Shown in pieces: positions 11,113 through 21,152 of a stretch of 55,775 bases of DNA; positions within the stretch are counted from its first letter, which is position 1, and every line of letters begins with the position of its first letter. The notes under the pieces were generated by a model. It saw only the letters and a program-made list of their open reading frames with translations. It did not search any database and was not told the DNA's origin. This stretch comes from Rhizopus sp. PT2906 (Eukaryota; Mucoromycota; Mucoromycetes; Mucorales; Rhizopodaceae). The stretch spans positions 1 to 55,775 of the forward strand of contig JAMYHX010000277.1 in the NCBI GenBank assembly GCA_025529335.1, written 5' to 3'. The position numbers were made by a program, and so were the translations under genes.

Positions 11113-12608
11113 TTAGAATGACATGCCCTTTCCTTCTATAGACACCTTGGGAGTTGACCTCTTGGGACCAGTCTTGATCGTACGCATCGTATTGTTCAAT
11201 CGTCTGAATGTAGTATTATCCTATAACAAAGATTATTATACACGAAACAGGCAAAGGATAATACTTACTTTTGATGATTTATTCTTATCTGCCCTTACTA
11301 TACTTTGAGGTACAATATCATAATCTGCCGCTACTGCTTGAGGAATACGAACATGGAGTCGACTACCACCCACAGACTCTTCTTCTGGTTCATCTTCACG
11401 TTTATACTTTCTTCTCTTTTGTATCCTATATAAAAAATCAATCAATTGCCTTTTATCCGACCTATATTGTCGTCCTACATGTCCTCATGCCTCAATTCTT
11501 GCACAGCATGACGGCGTTCTTTGTAATTCTCACTGCGCTTGATGACAAGCCTACTCCATTTGGCTACCAATTGGTCAGCCTTTCGCTTTATATGCTGCTC
11601 AACGCGTGAGCATTTTGTATAAAAATAAACAATCTTTCCCACGCCGCTTTCACGCAAGTGCTCTCCTGAAATAGGAAGTCTGTCCAATATGTCGAGCATG
11701 GCCACTTGAATGTCTAAACTTGGCAAAGAGCGGTCTGGTAAAGGTTCAAGCCAGACTCGAATAGCGTCCAAGAGTCCATTGTCGAGAATAAGGTCCTGTA
11801 GATGCTTACTATCATCAACGATAAGCAACTGTCCACAGTTCATAGATACATGTTTAGTGATACTTACTTTGTAAGAATGCCCATTACTTCATTCAACATC
11901 TTTAGCTTGGCAACTGCTGGTTTCCTCTCTCCGTTTGAAATAGCGTCTTCTTCACATGCTCCCTTCATACGGTCTCTCAAATGGGATAATTCATCATCCA
12001 TAGCATTCTCCAGATCCTCAGCATCACGTCTCTTCTTCTTTTTCTTTCCGCTACTCAATGCTTTTGCAAATTCGCGATCAATTTCATCTCTTAAGGCTAT
12101 ATACGTTCATATGCATCGTTTAGTCATTTTTCTTTATTATTTCTCTTTACAATCTAACCTTGTTGTGGATCAATAGGTCCTGCATTCTTTTCGTCGTCGT
12201 CATCATCATCATCTTGACGAGATGAATTATTCTTTAGTTCCCTAATTTCTCGTCTTACTGCTTCCAGTCTCGCTCTTTCTTCTTCATTTTCTTCCCTTGT
12301 CTTCTTTTTGAATGAGGGTAGCTTTGAGATAGGTTTAGGTGCTTCCGTAGCTGTGTCCAAAGGCTCTTCAGCAATTTCCCTTTCCATATGTGCTGTTTCT
12401 GTTTCATCATTGTCTGAAGCTAAATGATGTCAATAATGGGTTCATTGTCAAAGATTGTATCCATTTACCTTGATCTCCATCAAGATCAGACATTTCGTCA
12501 CTTGAGCCAAACAGTTTGTTTTGCTCCTATTTGTTTATGAGACATCAAGAAACAGGTATACTTTATATAATTTACTGTAGGTTGTTCTTCATCATAATAC
12601 GAAGCCAT
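11113..12608 (-). CDS. SPN1: Transcription elongation factor Spn1/IWS1
   Basis: Nuclear elongation factor that binds Spt6 and RNA polymerase II. Seven exons (12608-12576, 12526-12469, 12419-12159, 12096-11868, 11808-11479, 11425-11269, 11220-11113) encode about 391 residues. The N-terminal part is acidic and charged (EREIAEEPLDTATEAPKP; a run of seven Asp), with lysine-rich KKKKKRRDAEDLENAMDDEL. The TFIIS-N (TND) domain includes LQDLILDNGLLDAIRVWLEP, LPSLDIQVAMLDILDRLP, HLRESGVGKIVYFYTK and LVAKWSRLVIK. The basic tail (RRLNNTMRTIKTGPKRS, then VSIEGKGMSF) matches the conserved IWS1 C-terminus. For exon 7 an upstream acceptor (TTATAG) was chosen over TTCAG because only it keeps the tail frame. 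Confidence 0.93.
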
Positions 12609-12932
12609 ATTAAAAAATAAGATAAAAAATATGCAAAAAAGAAATGCGCATCAATCAAAACCTCAGATGACAAACAAATAAAGCATGTTCCATAAAAGGA
12701 AAGCATAGACATCATCATGGACCTCATAAGCCACCACAACCATACTATTCAGCAAGCAAGTAGTTTCTATGGTAATGATAATAGTAAAGCATAGTATCTC
12801 GTTCTCCCTTTCAATAAAGTAAATGCACGCGTGCGCGTGTGTATGCGTGGGTGTGTGTATGTTATCAATATAGATTTAATATAAATTTTGGAAGAATGAA
12901 AAATTGTATTTTTATTGTGAGATACGGGATGT
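12609..12932. other. Intergenic with GT-rich microsatellite
   Basis: Between the 3' end of the P2 gene and the 5' end of IWS1. Contains an impure (CG/TG)n stretch at about 12827-12861. No gene seen. Confidence 0.5.
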
Positions 12933-13363
12933 TTAGTCGAAGAGACCGAAGCCCATGTCCTATAAAGAAAACGATGAATAAACTTGATACATTTTAATAA
13001 ACATTCACTTACATCGTCAGATTCTTCCTTTTCTTCAGCCTTTTCTTCAGCGGGAGCTTCTTCAGCAGCAGCACCACCAGCGGCAGCACCACCAGCAGCA
13101 GCAACAGGGCCAGCAGAGATGGAAGCAAGCTTGGGAGTACCTTCAGCAATAACCTAATACTAAGTAAGCATACATGCTCCTTTGTTTTTGTCATAAATAC
13201 ATACTTCAGCAATGGTCTTGCCTTCCAAAGACTTCAACAAAGCATCGAGACGAGCAGCGTCAGTTTCGATACCAACAGAAGCTAAGAGCTTCTTGATGTC
13301 TTCGTTAGAGGGGTTGGTCTTACCACCGGCGACGAGAAGAAGATAAGCTGCGAGATGCTTCAT
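12933..13363 (-). CDS. RPP2: 60S acidic ribosomal protein P2
   Basis: P-stalk protein that recruits elongation factors to the ribosome. Three exons (13363-13205, 13153-13013, 12959-12933) give 108 residues. The N-terminal dimerisation domain reads MKHLAAYLLLVAGG, then DIKKLLASVGIETDAARL and LLKSLEGKTIAE, typical of P2 rather than P1. It is followed by an Ala/Gly hinge, an Ala/Glu/Lys-rich acidic stretch and the conserved C-terminus EESDDDMGFGLFD, the factor-binding tail. The last exon codes only DMGFGLFD. The promoter carries CGTGACGTAA (13500-13491) and a CCAAT-type box (CAGCCAATCA on the gene strand). Confidence 0.97.
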
Positions 13364-14366
13364 GGTGAAATGTCAATATTCAAAAGAGAGGATGAACCTT
13401 TTTCTGCTCGAAAAACTTTTTTATTTTTTCGTTCACAGCTTCTTCGGCTTCAATTTTTCTCAATTCATAAACATGATTGGCTGAACTGTATTACGTCACG
13501 TGCCTTTCTTGTGGCTTATATTCGTAAAACATTGTGGCAGCATCAGCTGAAGGTTAAGAGTTGCTTTTTCCCTAGAGGGAAGTCATTGGGAAGTCTTGCC
13601 CAGACAGACTGATTTGTCAAAAGGAAAATATACGCATAGCTAATATACAATGCGTATTATAGGTCATTAACTTGAAAGTTAAGCTTCTACATATTGGTTT
13701 TCGGATATGATAACTTCAAAGGGATCTATATTCCTCTTCTTGTATCAGCAGTAGATAATATTCAAAAGTGTTTAGCCCACAAAAGTTTTCAGTCAATTTG
13801 GTCTTTTCATGACGCTTTTAAAATATATCCGGCCAAATCTCGTTTCCATATTCGACCAAAGCTGGGTGTTGCAGTCTTGATTTATGTATCTATTTAACAA
13901 TGAGCAATATTTTAAAAATCTATGATTGGATGTTTGCTTCTTTAGAATGATCATGCATTATCACAGATCCTGAATAAGTCCATGGTAAACATTTCCCAGG
14001 CCAGATAAAGAAAACGATGCTTTATATTCATTTAGCAAATGAAGTTAAAACCTTGTTTAACTAGCATATTTTTCATTTTCTTGCCTATTTTTGGATTCAA
14101 TAACGTTCACCTTACTGCAAATATTATTTTAACCATTGTGTAAATAGCCCGTAGTACGTAAAGTGAGTGATTCTCATAGTGGAGAGCAATGAAGATTTCA
14201 TTTCAACACACCCACATATCTTTGCTAACTTGAAAGGGGCATAAAAGTGACACCTCTTTTTGAATTGATGTTTTTTTTTTTTTTCTTTGGAAAGCCCATT
14301 TATGCATGAAGCTATAAGCTTCAGTGCAGTAAAGATCCCTTTTGAGGTTAAACTGTTTTCTTTTAT
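13364..14366. other. Intergenic between P2 promoter and OSBP 3' end
   Basis: Holds the P2 promoter and then AT-rich DNA. A 67-codon frame at 13694-13897 has protein-like composition but no recognised domain and no supported splice partners. Nothing else supported. Confidence 0.4.
13491..13500 (-). promoter_or_regulatory. CRE-like motif upstream of ribosomal P2 gene
   Basis: Same TTACGTCACG 10-mer as upstream of ATP2; on the gene strand it reads CGTGACGTAA, 128 bp before the P2 ATG. Here it also overlaps an E-box (CACGTG at 13497-13502). Confidence 0.4.
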
Positions 14367-15978
14367 TTAATAGGATGGACTAGGTTTAGAGGCTGTAGCC
14401 GTTGCAGTAGATTTTACTTCTGTTGTGTTTGTTGGATTAGGAGAAAAGATGATATTTTCTAGTTGAGCCTTGCCCTTTTCTTTATTTTGAAAGTCAATAC
14501 TAAAAGGAAAGGTTAGCTTTTATATATTACAATCTATGGTCACAACTTGCCTTCTTAATCCCGTAAATTCATACTGATCTTGAACCAAGTTGAAGTATCG
14601 AGGGACAAACTCAATTCCGTCTGCCTCACGCGTTCTGGTATCCTCGCGCTGTTTATCTTCTATAATTGTCTTCTCGGTCGTTGCCGTATCCATATCATCT
14701 TTCAAGATGGCAGCTGTCACCTTTGACCAAAGCCTATCATGTTTTTAAAAAAGGTTAAATGGATATAAACACTAGTGATAGTGATCAATATACCTTCTAG
14801 ATTCCATAGGTTCTTGTTCTTCTATATTCTTTACTTCTTTAGGATGAATATTTGCGGATTTAACATCAAAAAATAAAGTTTTGTTGGAAGCCTAAGTATG
14901 TAAAGAGGAGAGAATGAGTCATAGGGCCAATTACATCACTCCTTTTTTTAATTATTACCTTTGCCATTTTAATGTATATCTCATTTGACCATTGGCCGGA
15001 AATTTCATATAAAACTTCACCTGTTGATTCCTTCTTTACTTTACCACAAACACTGTTGTATTGTCCGGAAAAGAATCCCTAATAAAAACGATTAGTCATG
15101 AAGAGTCTATGCCTTTTTTATTACCTTTGTCTTGAAATCCAATTCACAAACCAAGTCGCTTGTTTTACAGCGAACAGCACAGCTATCACCGAGTTCGAGT
15201 ACCATTTTACCAACTGCAAAACTTTAGTTTATGTACTGATAAAGCCAATATCAAACTTACATAAAATTCCTCTGGCATATATATTTGGCATAGTGATATC
15301 ATATCGTTCATTATGCAAGTGAGTAAAGATGATATGGTTTTCGCCTTCCATTAATGTGGCAGCACTGTTGCCAAGAAATCTTGATTTTGGACGAAGATCA
15401 CCTTGGATATAAATACCATTTTCTGGACTACCATAATAGAAAGCAGAAATGGGTGGATGATGAGATACTTGTTCTGCTACATAGATAGCCTCGGTTCCAT
15501 TGCTGTATTTATATTTGCACCTAAAAAATTCACCCAATACAGGATTATATGGCTTTTTCACTCCCTAAAAAGAAATACATTTTATTCGTCCGAACACACA
15601 CGCGTATAATATATACGTTATTAAAATATTCTCTTACCTTGGGTTTGATATGCCAACCTGATAGAAAATAGCGAACGACATCAAGGAATCGTACAGTCGG
15701 GTCCGTTTTAGTGCTAGCTCTGTTTGGGATAAGTACGATGTTAACATGTCATATATATGATGTTACTCTAATAGTAGGTCGGGGTGACTCATAAAATCTG
15801 TTACTCTTTCCAGCATTGATCTTGGTTCAAGTACAAAAGTAGGTAAAGTGACTCTTTGCAAATCCATATCTTTTCTTAATTGACTGATAATACCCATAAG
15901 AATACTCTTGGAGTTATCTTCCAATTCTTCAGTGCAGTCTGGGTCTCCATCATTTGTTGTTCCGCGTCCAAGCATCAT
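14367..15978 (-). CDS. Oxysterol-binding-protein-related lipid transfer protein (Osh6/7, ORP5/8 type)
   Basis: ORD-only lipid exchanger, probably phosphatidylserine/PI4P transfer between ER and plasma membrane. Eight exons (15978-15767, 15719-15638, 15564-15261, 15213-15125, 15078-14959, 14891-14794, 14733-14551, 14499-14367) give 406 residues. Landmarks: LPTFVLEPRSMLERVTDFMS; FLDVVRYFLSGWHIKPKG followed by VKKPYNPVLGEFFRC; the OSBP signature EQVSHHPPISAF; FKTKGFFSGQYNSVCGKV. The KG.KKPYNP.LGE.FRC pattern fits the Osh6/Osh7-ORP5/8 subgroup better than Kes1. The last intron uses a GC donor (AAG/GCAAGT, 14550-14545) with acceptor TTTTAG; reading through it gives an early stop. No PH or ankyrin domain. 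A 25-nt A tract (T on the gene strand) lies 34 bp before the ATG. Confidence 0.92.
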
Positions 15979-17247
15979 TTGAAGGGATTTTTTTTATAAA
16001 AGAAAAGAAGGAAAAAAAAAAAAAAAAAAAAAAAAAGAGAGAGAAAGGGAAAAAAAGTCTTCGTACAAGTCTGCAGGATAACAATCTCAGTTTTAAACTC
16101 CGTTAAGCATTTTGGTGTTCAAGGTTATCAATGTTACTTTTTAACTTGAGAATTGGCCATCAATCCAAATGATGGTTATGGAGGCAACTAGTCTAAAGTT
16201 GGATATTCGAGTGAATATCTATGAAGGTCCATAGTCAATAAAGAGAAAAGAAAGACGCGTAGGTATCTTAAAATGTAATCTTCCCACAAAGGCTTGTGTC
16301 TCTTGTGTTTATTGTTTATGTTATGAATAAAAAGTATAAATTACGTCGTTGTCGCGTGTGTTACTCTTTTTAAATAATGCAGTAGCATAATCCATTATGC
16401 ATCATTCAACTCTTTATAAAGAAAAAAGGGGCATTTTAAAGGAAAATGATCAACATGTATGCTTATCATCTTGTATGTGTCCCTTATATTATATCCCTAC
16501 AATCAAAGGAAAGCGTAACTAAAATGACGAGTGATATTCTTAGGCATAGAAAGAGGTGATGTGTGTCAAAAAGTAAGCCTTTATAAAGCATAGATAGTGC
16601 TTTTGCTTTATATATATATATATGTGTGTGTGTGTTTTATACTTTACAAACTGCCATAGTTTGAGAAAGAGATGATGTATGTATCAATAAGGATTAAAGG
16701 CTTAATTATCAAATAGAACTAATAAATCTAAATACTCATAGTCACACATCCGATGGAAACTGTTTCCTTTTATCACTTTTGAAAGAACAAAGGTTACAAT
16801 CAAGTTACTTTACAAACCAAGTTAATAGCAATAAAAGCATCTTGTTATATTCACGTCTGTATTAAATTGTGATATTCTCTGTTGGAAGTCATTCCCTTCT
16901 TATTGATACAATTGAATAGATTGCATAAATATACACTTGTAATTTATTAAATAGTATTGAAATAAAGCAAATATTAGCATGAAGTCATAGTTGTAAGTGT
17001 AAATGTAGACAAAAAGGGAGGATATCATTAGACCAAACGCCAGGCCACCAAGACTCTAGTTGCATAAAATGGGGGAAATGTCGTTTATGCTCCTCGCGCT
17101 GTTTTATCAAAAGGATAAGTATTTATGCAACACAAAAAAAGTTGGCAAACTCATTCTTTGATAAATTATAACGTTTGGCATACATTTATAAAAGGAGACG
17201 CGCCTTTGGTTAATCCTTTTTTTTTTTTTTTTTTAAAAAAAAAAACC
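15979..17247. other. Intergenic with A tract and TA/TG microsatellite
   Basis: Contains a 25-nt A run (16012-16036), a (TA)n(TG)n microsatellite (about 16609-16635), and AT-rich DNA. No coding frame of interest. A TATA-like TTATAAAAGG (17186-17195) precedes the small ORF at 17248. Confidence 0.5.
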
Positions 17248-17490
17248 ATGTTCAAAATCTATAACTGTTTCTCTGGTGCTTTCTCTTTTGCTTCTCGCGT
17301 CATTCGTCATCCTCTGAGCAAGAAGGCAACTCTGACTACTTATCGAGTACTTAAAAAGATTGCTCCTATTCTTGCCGTTGCTTTTTTGGAGGTCACTTTT
17401 CTCCTTGTGGAGAAATCTGCAGAGTGCGCTAACTTATTTGTCATGATTATGATGGAAGTAACAAAGACCGTAAAGAGTGAAGTGGCTTGA
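17248..17490 (+). CDS. Small hydrophobic protein of unknown function (80 residues)
   Basis: Single-exon frame beginning MFKIYNCFSGAFSF at an ACCATGT start context, right after a T16-A11 tract and about 55 bp downstream of TTATAAAAGG. Codon choice (TCT, GCT, CGT, GTC, AAG) resembles expressed genes in this window rather than random AT-rich DNA. The middle holds a possible membrane helix (IAPILAVAFLEVTFLLVEKS), flanked by basic residues, followed by a Met/Val-rich amphipathic stretch (LFVMIMMEVTKTVKSEVA). No family recognised. Its neighbour downstream is a broken gene. It might be a real small membrane-associated protein or chance. Confidence 0.4.
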   Translation: MFKIYNCFSGAFSFASRVIRHPLSKKATLTTYRVLKKIAPILAVAFLEVTFLLVEKSAECANLFVMIMMEVTKTVKSEVA

Positions 17491-17600
17491 CTATGTTCTT
17501 TGGGAATAATGAAGGGTGAAGGATGAACAAAGGAATGGTAGCGCGTAAAATGACATTCTGGCACGGATAGTTAGTCCTTTCTTTACCAACTGCTTTTCTC

Positions 17601-18044
17601 ATGAATATTCTTCTTTACGGCGATTCAGGTGCATTACTTAATTCTATTAAACAAACTTACAGCACCCTGAAGGCTTTGGCTGGGCATACTTGTAGCGTTG
17701 GGCTGCGTATGGCGTCTTTTAATCATTTCAAGCTGCCAAGCATAATGTCGCTGTACATGTCTGGTCTATCAAAAAAATGGCTTCGTAGACAGTTGGCATA
17801 TCTACTGAACACGCCTGGTCAATTTTTACGCCTCCGGACATAGTCAAGTCATGTATTTCTTGTCAAGGAGTTCGACAGTCCGCTTGATGGTTATATCCAC
17901 ATTTTATCAAAGTTTAAATTTAAAGAAGACAAGTTCCCTGCTATTGAAGCCACATGTCCCAATATATCCTATCCAATGAAGCTTACCTGTTCCCCTTCAA
18001 GCATGGCATGGCACTTTATCATGGTCGATATTATTGGCAGTTAA
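17601..18044 (+). pseudogene. Broken gene fragment with one in-frame stop
   Basis: The frame from ATG 17601 (80 codons; includes KQTYSTLKALAGHT) stops at TAG 17841. It then continues in the same frame for 66 codons (SSHVFLVKEFDSPLDGYIHI and on to AWHFIMVDIIGS) to TAA 18042. The protein-like composition on both sides suggests a single decayed coding region. More open, shifted frames follow to about 18430. No domain recognised. Likely a relic of an inserted or lineage-specific gene. Confidence 0.35.
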
Positions 18045-18672
18045 CTCAGAAAGAAGTAATCATCAAAGGACAATAATAAATAATGCTGTTACTACTACAT
18101 TCCATGGTGAAGAGCTAAAAAAAAAAAAAAGAAAAGACGTGCATGCTTTACTGAGCGCGATTTGAAGGAATACCTTAAAAAGTTGGGATCATCATAGGAG
18201 TTCTTTTTAAGGGATTTGAAGGATAAAGAAATGGCGAGAAAGAGCTTAGTCAATATATATATGATGTCTCGGGGCTATTGAATAAGACAGATGACTTACT
18301 GGAAAGCAATGGCTTTTGTACTGTATCATTCGCATTATTCTGGAATATTGATTGCTTAGTCACAAATGATCTTCTCTTTGTAACAAGCTGTATGCACCAC
18401 CTTGTTGTCATGGTGACAACACGCGTTCTTTAAATAATAAACCTCAACAAAAAAAAGCACTTATAAGATGGCTAAATATATCTTCATAGTCTAAGGAGCA
18501 ATATTAATATTCCGAGCGTATTATGAAATGTGGAGTGATTTGCATCAGATGTCTTTTTAGACATATCCATACAACATGGGAAATATATCGGACTTTCGTC
18601 CGCGTGATAAAGGAGCTTAAATATCCATTTGGAAATGTGGACCTCTCCTTTTTCTCTCTTTGGCCTTTGGAA
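18045..18672. other. Intergenic upstream of SmgGDS
   Basis: Possible further remnants of the broken gene up to about 18430, then the SmgGDS promoter/5' leader. In-frame codons extend upstream of 18673 to an ATG at 18523, but the longer N-terminus looks non-conserved. Confidence 0.35.
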
Positions 18673-21014
18673 ATGAGTAGCGTGATTGACAGCTTGAAAC
18701 AACAGCTACAAGAAATTCCTGAAAGTAATAATAATATGCTTTTATATACAAATAAATGCTTAAATAAAACAAAAAAAGTCAATAGCGCCGAAGTGTTAAA
18801 TTCAGTCCTTTGTTTAAAGGAGCTTTCTGGACAAACTCAATTAGAAGGAAAGTGGATTCAATTAACTAATGTCTGCAAAATTCTCGGCGATGCAGCTCGC
18901 ACAGGTAAAAATATAATGTCTATATCAAATTGTTGCCCAAATAAACAAATGCCTTTATAGAAACCGTCCGTACTCCCTTGGGAAACGCACGCGTCATTGA
19001 AGATTTGGCAACCTTGCTACAGCGAGTACCTTCAGAAGAGACAGATTTTCATATTCAAGCGCTTCGTGTCCTAGGCAACATGTGCTTTGATCATGGTATG
19101 TTTCTCTTCCTTTTGACATATACACATATATTTATGAAAAGAAAGGGAATTAAATTGATATTATAGAGGACAATCGTAAACATGTCAAGGATTCTGGGGT
19201 CATTTCAACCATTTCTCCCTTCTTTCAGAGTCGGAAAAAGGAGTTACTGCCCTTTATTTGCGGATTCTACTTGAATAGTAGTATGGATTATGGTAAGTGT
19301 GTCGATATGATATCATTTGCTTATTAATAACCTGCACACTTAGCCCCTATTCAGAGTCAATTGAGCGAGTGTGGAGCAGCAAAGTCTCTTATTGAGCTCA
19401 TGGATCCAGACACCGGCATTACAGATGATAACTGTGTCACAATGTGCATGAAGATTTTGGACGGAATAACGTCCAATGAGGAGGCACGTAAGATGGTTGC
19501 AGATACTTTTGCTGTCAAGATACTTGTCAAGAGACTTGTTTACGAATTGAAGTGCTTGGAGCATTTGGATATGTTGGATAGTTTGGCATGCTCTTTACTT
19601 GAAATCATTATGGATGATGGTACAATGAAAGGAGATAGCGAGGAGAGAGTTACTAACTCAAGATAGATATCCTGCAGAACGAAATAGTCGATTTAGGAGT
19701 ATTAGATGAGCTGTTAGATTTCCTTGAGAATACGACTATTGAGACAGGTCTCGCTAAAGAGGAAAAAGAGACATTGGGCGAGATCAAAAAGGCTGTGATG
19801 AGGCTTGTTGTTTATGCACTATCGACTGACTCAAAGATGGACGAACTCTTTAACGATCAGTATCTTTTATCAAGATTGATGAAAATGATGACCAATCCTG
19901 TGGATGTTGTGCATCAATGTGCTGCCTATGCCCTTGGGAACCTTGCGAGATCAGGTATGACTGTGATCAATACATGTTCGTTTCGTGTATAGGTGTCTTA
20001 TTGCTTATTTAGATGAACATTGTATCGAATTGGTTGAAAAATACAAGTTATCAAAGCATTTACTTGATTTATTCCAACATACTGAAAATGCTACATTTCA
20101 ATATGCAATCCTTGGATGCTTGAAACACTTGTGTCTCCCTAAAGCAAATAAACCATTGATTGGTAACGAAAACTGCATTCAGATCGTCTCATCTACATTA
20201 GATCAGTCAAAGGATATGCTGAAAAGAAACCAATTTCTTAGTATTGGTATCATCAAATTACTGTGTACTGGCAACTGTAAGTATCAAAAGCATATCGGAA
20301 TTGTAATCTAATATTCACATGTAGATAAGAATGCAGTAAAGGTGATCGATGAAGGCGTACTATCTTTGATTGTATCTTTTATCAAACGTGTAGATGATCC
20401 AGCTGCAAAGAGTGAAGCGACAAGAGTGATAACAAATGTGATCAAGGCAATATGGGTTGAAGAAGACAGTAAAGATTTACGCACCAAGCTGTTAGAATCA
20501 GATGCTATCAAACCTATTGTTGAATTGGTTTGCACAACTCAATTTGATGTACTAAAGAATGATGGTATTATGGCTCTTAATTTAGTATTTTCGAATAAGC
20601 ATTATCTCTCATTTATGGCTCCATGTATATACAGATATATATATATATATACTGTACATTAAGAGACTAACCTCTTTTGATAGTATTCCCTCTTTTGACA
20701 ACGGATGATTATGACATGAATGGACAAAAGATGTCCTTTGTGACATGTATGTCGAATGATATTTGTGAAAGTAAGCTCCCTGTTCAGATTAAATGCAATA
20801 TTTGTGTTTTGCTTTGTCAAATTATTGAAGCTGCTAGTCTTGGTAAGTCATAAAGAAGAGCAGTATAACGATTCTTATTGGTTAAATAGTGGAACAAAGA
20901 GATGTCATCGAATTGATCAAAACCCGTTGCTTAAATCGACTAAAGCTTATGAAACCGGATGACGTCTTACAAACATATATTAGTACCTTGACAAACGCAT
21001 TAGAAAGTAAATAA
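18673..21014 (+). CDS. RAP1GDS1: Armadillo-repeat SmgGDS / RAP1GDS1 homologue
   Basis: Armadillo-repeat protein related to SmgGDS, which binds polybasic small GTPases (RhoA, Rap1) as chaperone or exchange factor. Nine exons (18673-18904, 18961-19095, 19167-19292, 19344-19619, 19667-19954, 20013-20276, 20325-20624, 20684-20842, 20890-21014) encode 634 residues, near the animal length of about 607. ARM-like segments: IQALRVLGNMCFDHEDNRK; SQLSECGAAKSLIELMD; VVHQCAAYALGNLARSDEH; FQYAILGCLKHLCLPKANK; LLESDAIKPIVELVC. Intron 4 lies inside an apparently continuous frame: GTACAA donor, perfect TACTAAC branch site, ATAG acceptor; removal gives MDDDILQNEIVDLGVLDELL. The start at 18673 fits the conserved region. 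Kinesin-13 follows after 138 bp. Confidence 0.87.
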
Positions 21015-21152
21015 TTATAATAATGATCAAAACCAATTGGCATTTAAACGAATTGAGTTGTCCCGAGCGGACCATTTGACGCGTTTTTTTTTTTTCCCCT
21101 CTTTTTTCATTTTTTACGCGATCAATCAATAAACCATTGTTTAAATCAAAAG

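Noticed and set aside
11203..11220. TTCAG acceptor for the last IWS1 exon
   Set aside because: It shifts the frame and destroys the conserved C-terminal tail; the TTATAG acceptor 17 nt upstream keeps it.
18523..18672. Upstream ATG giving SmgGDS a 50-residue longer N-terminus
   Set aside because: The extension is Cys/aromatic-rich and unlike SmgGDS, whose similarity begins after the ATG at 18673.
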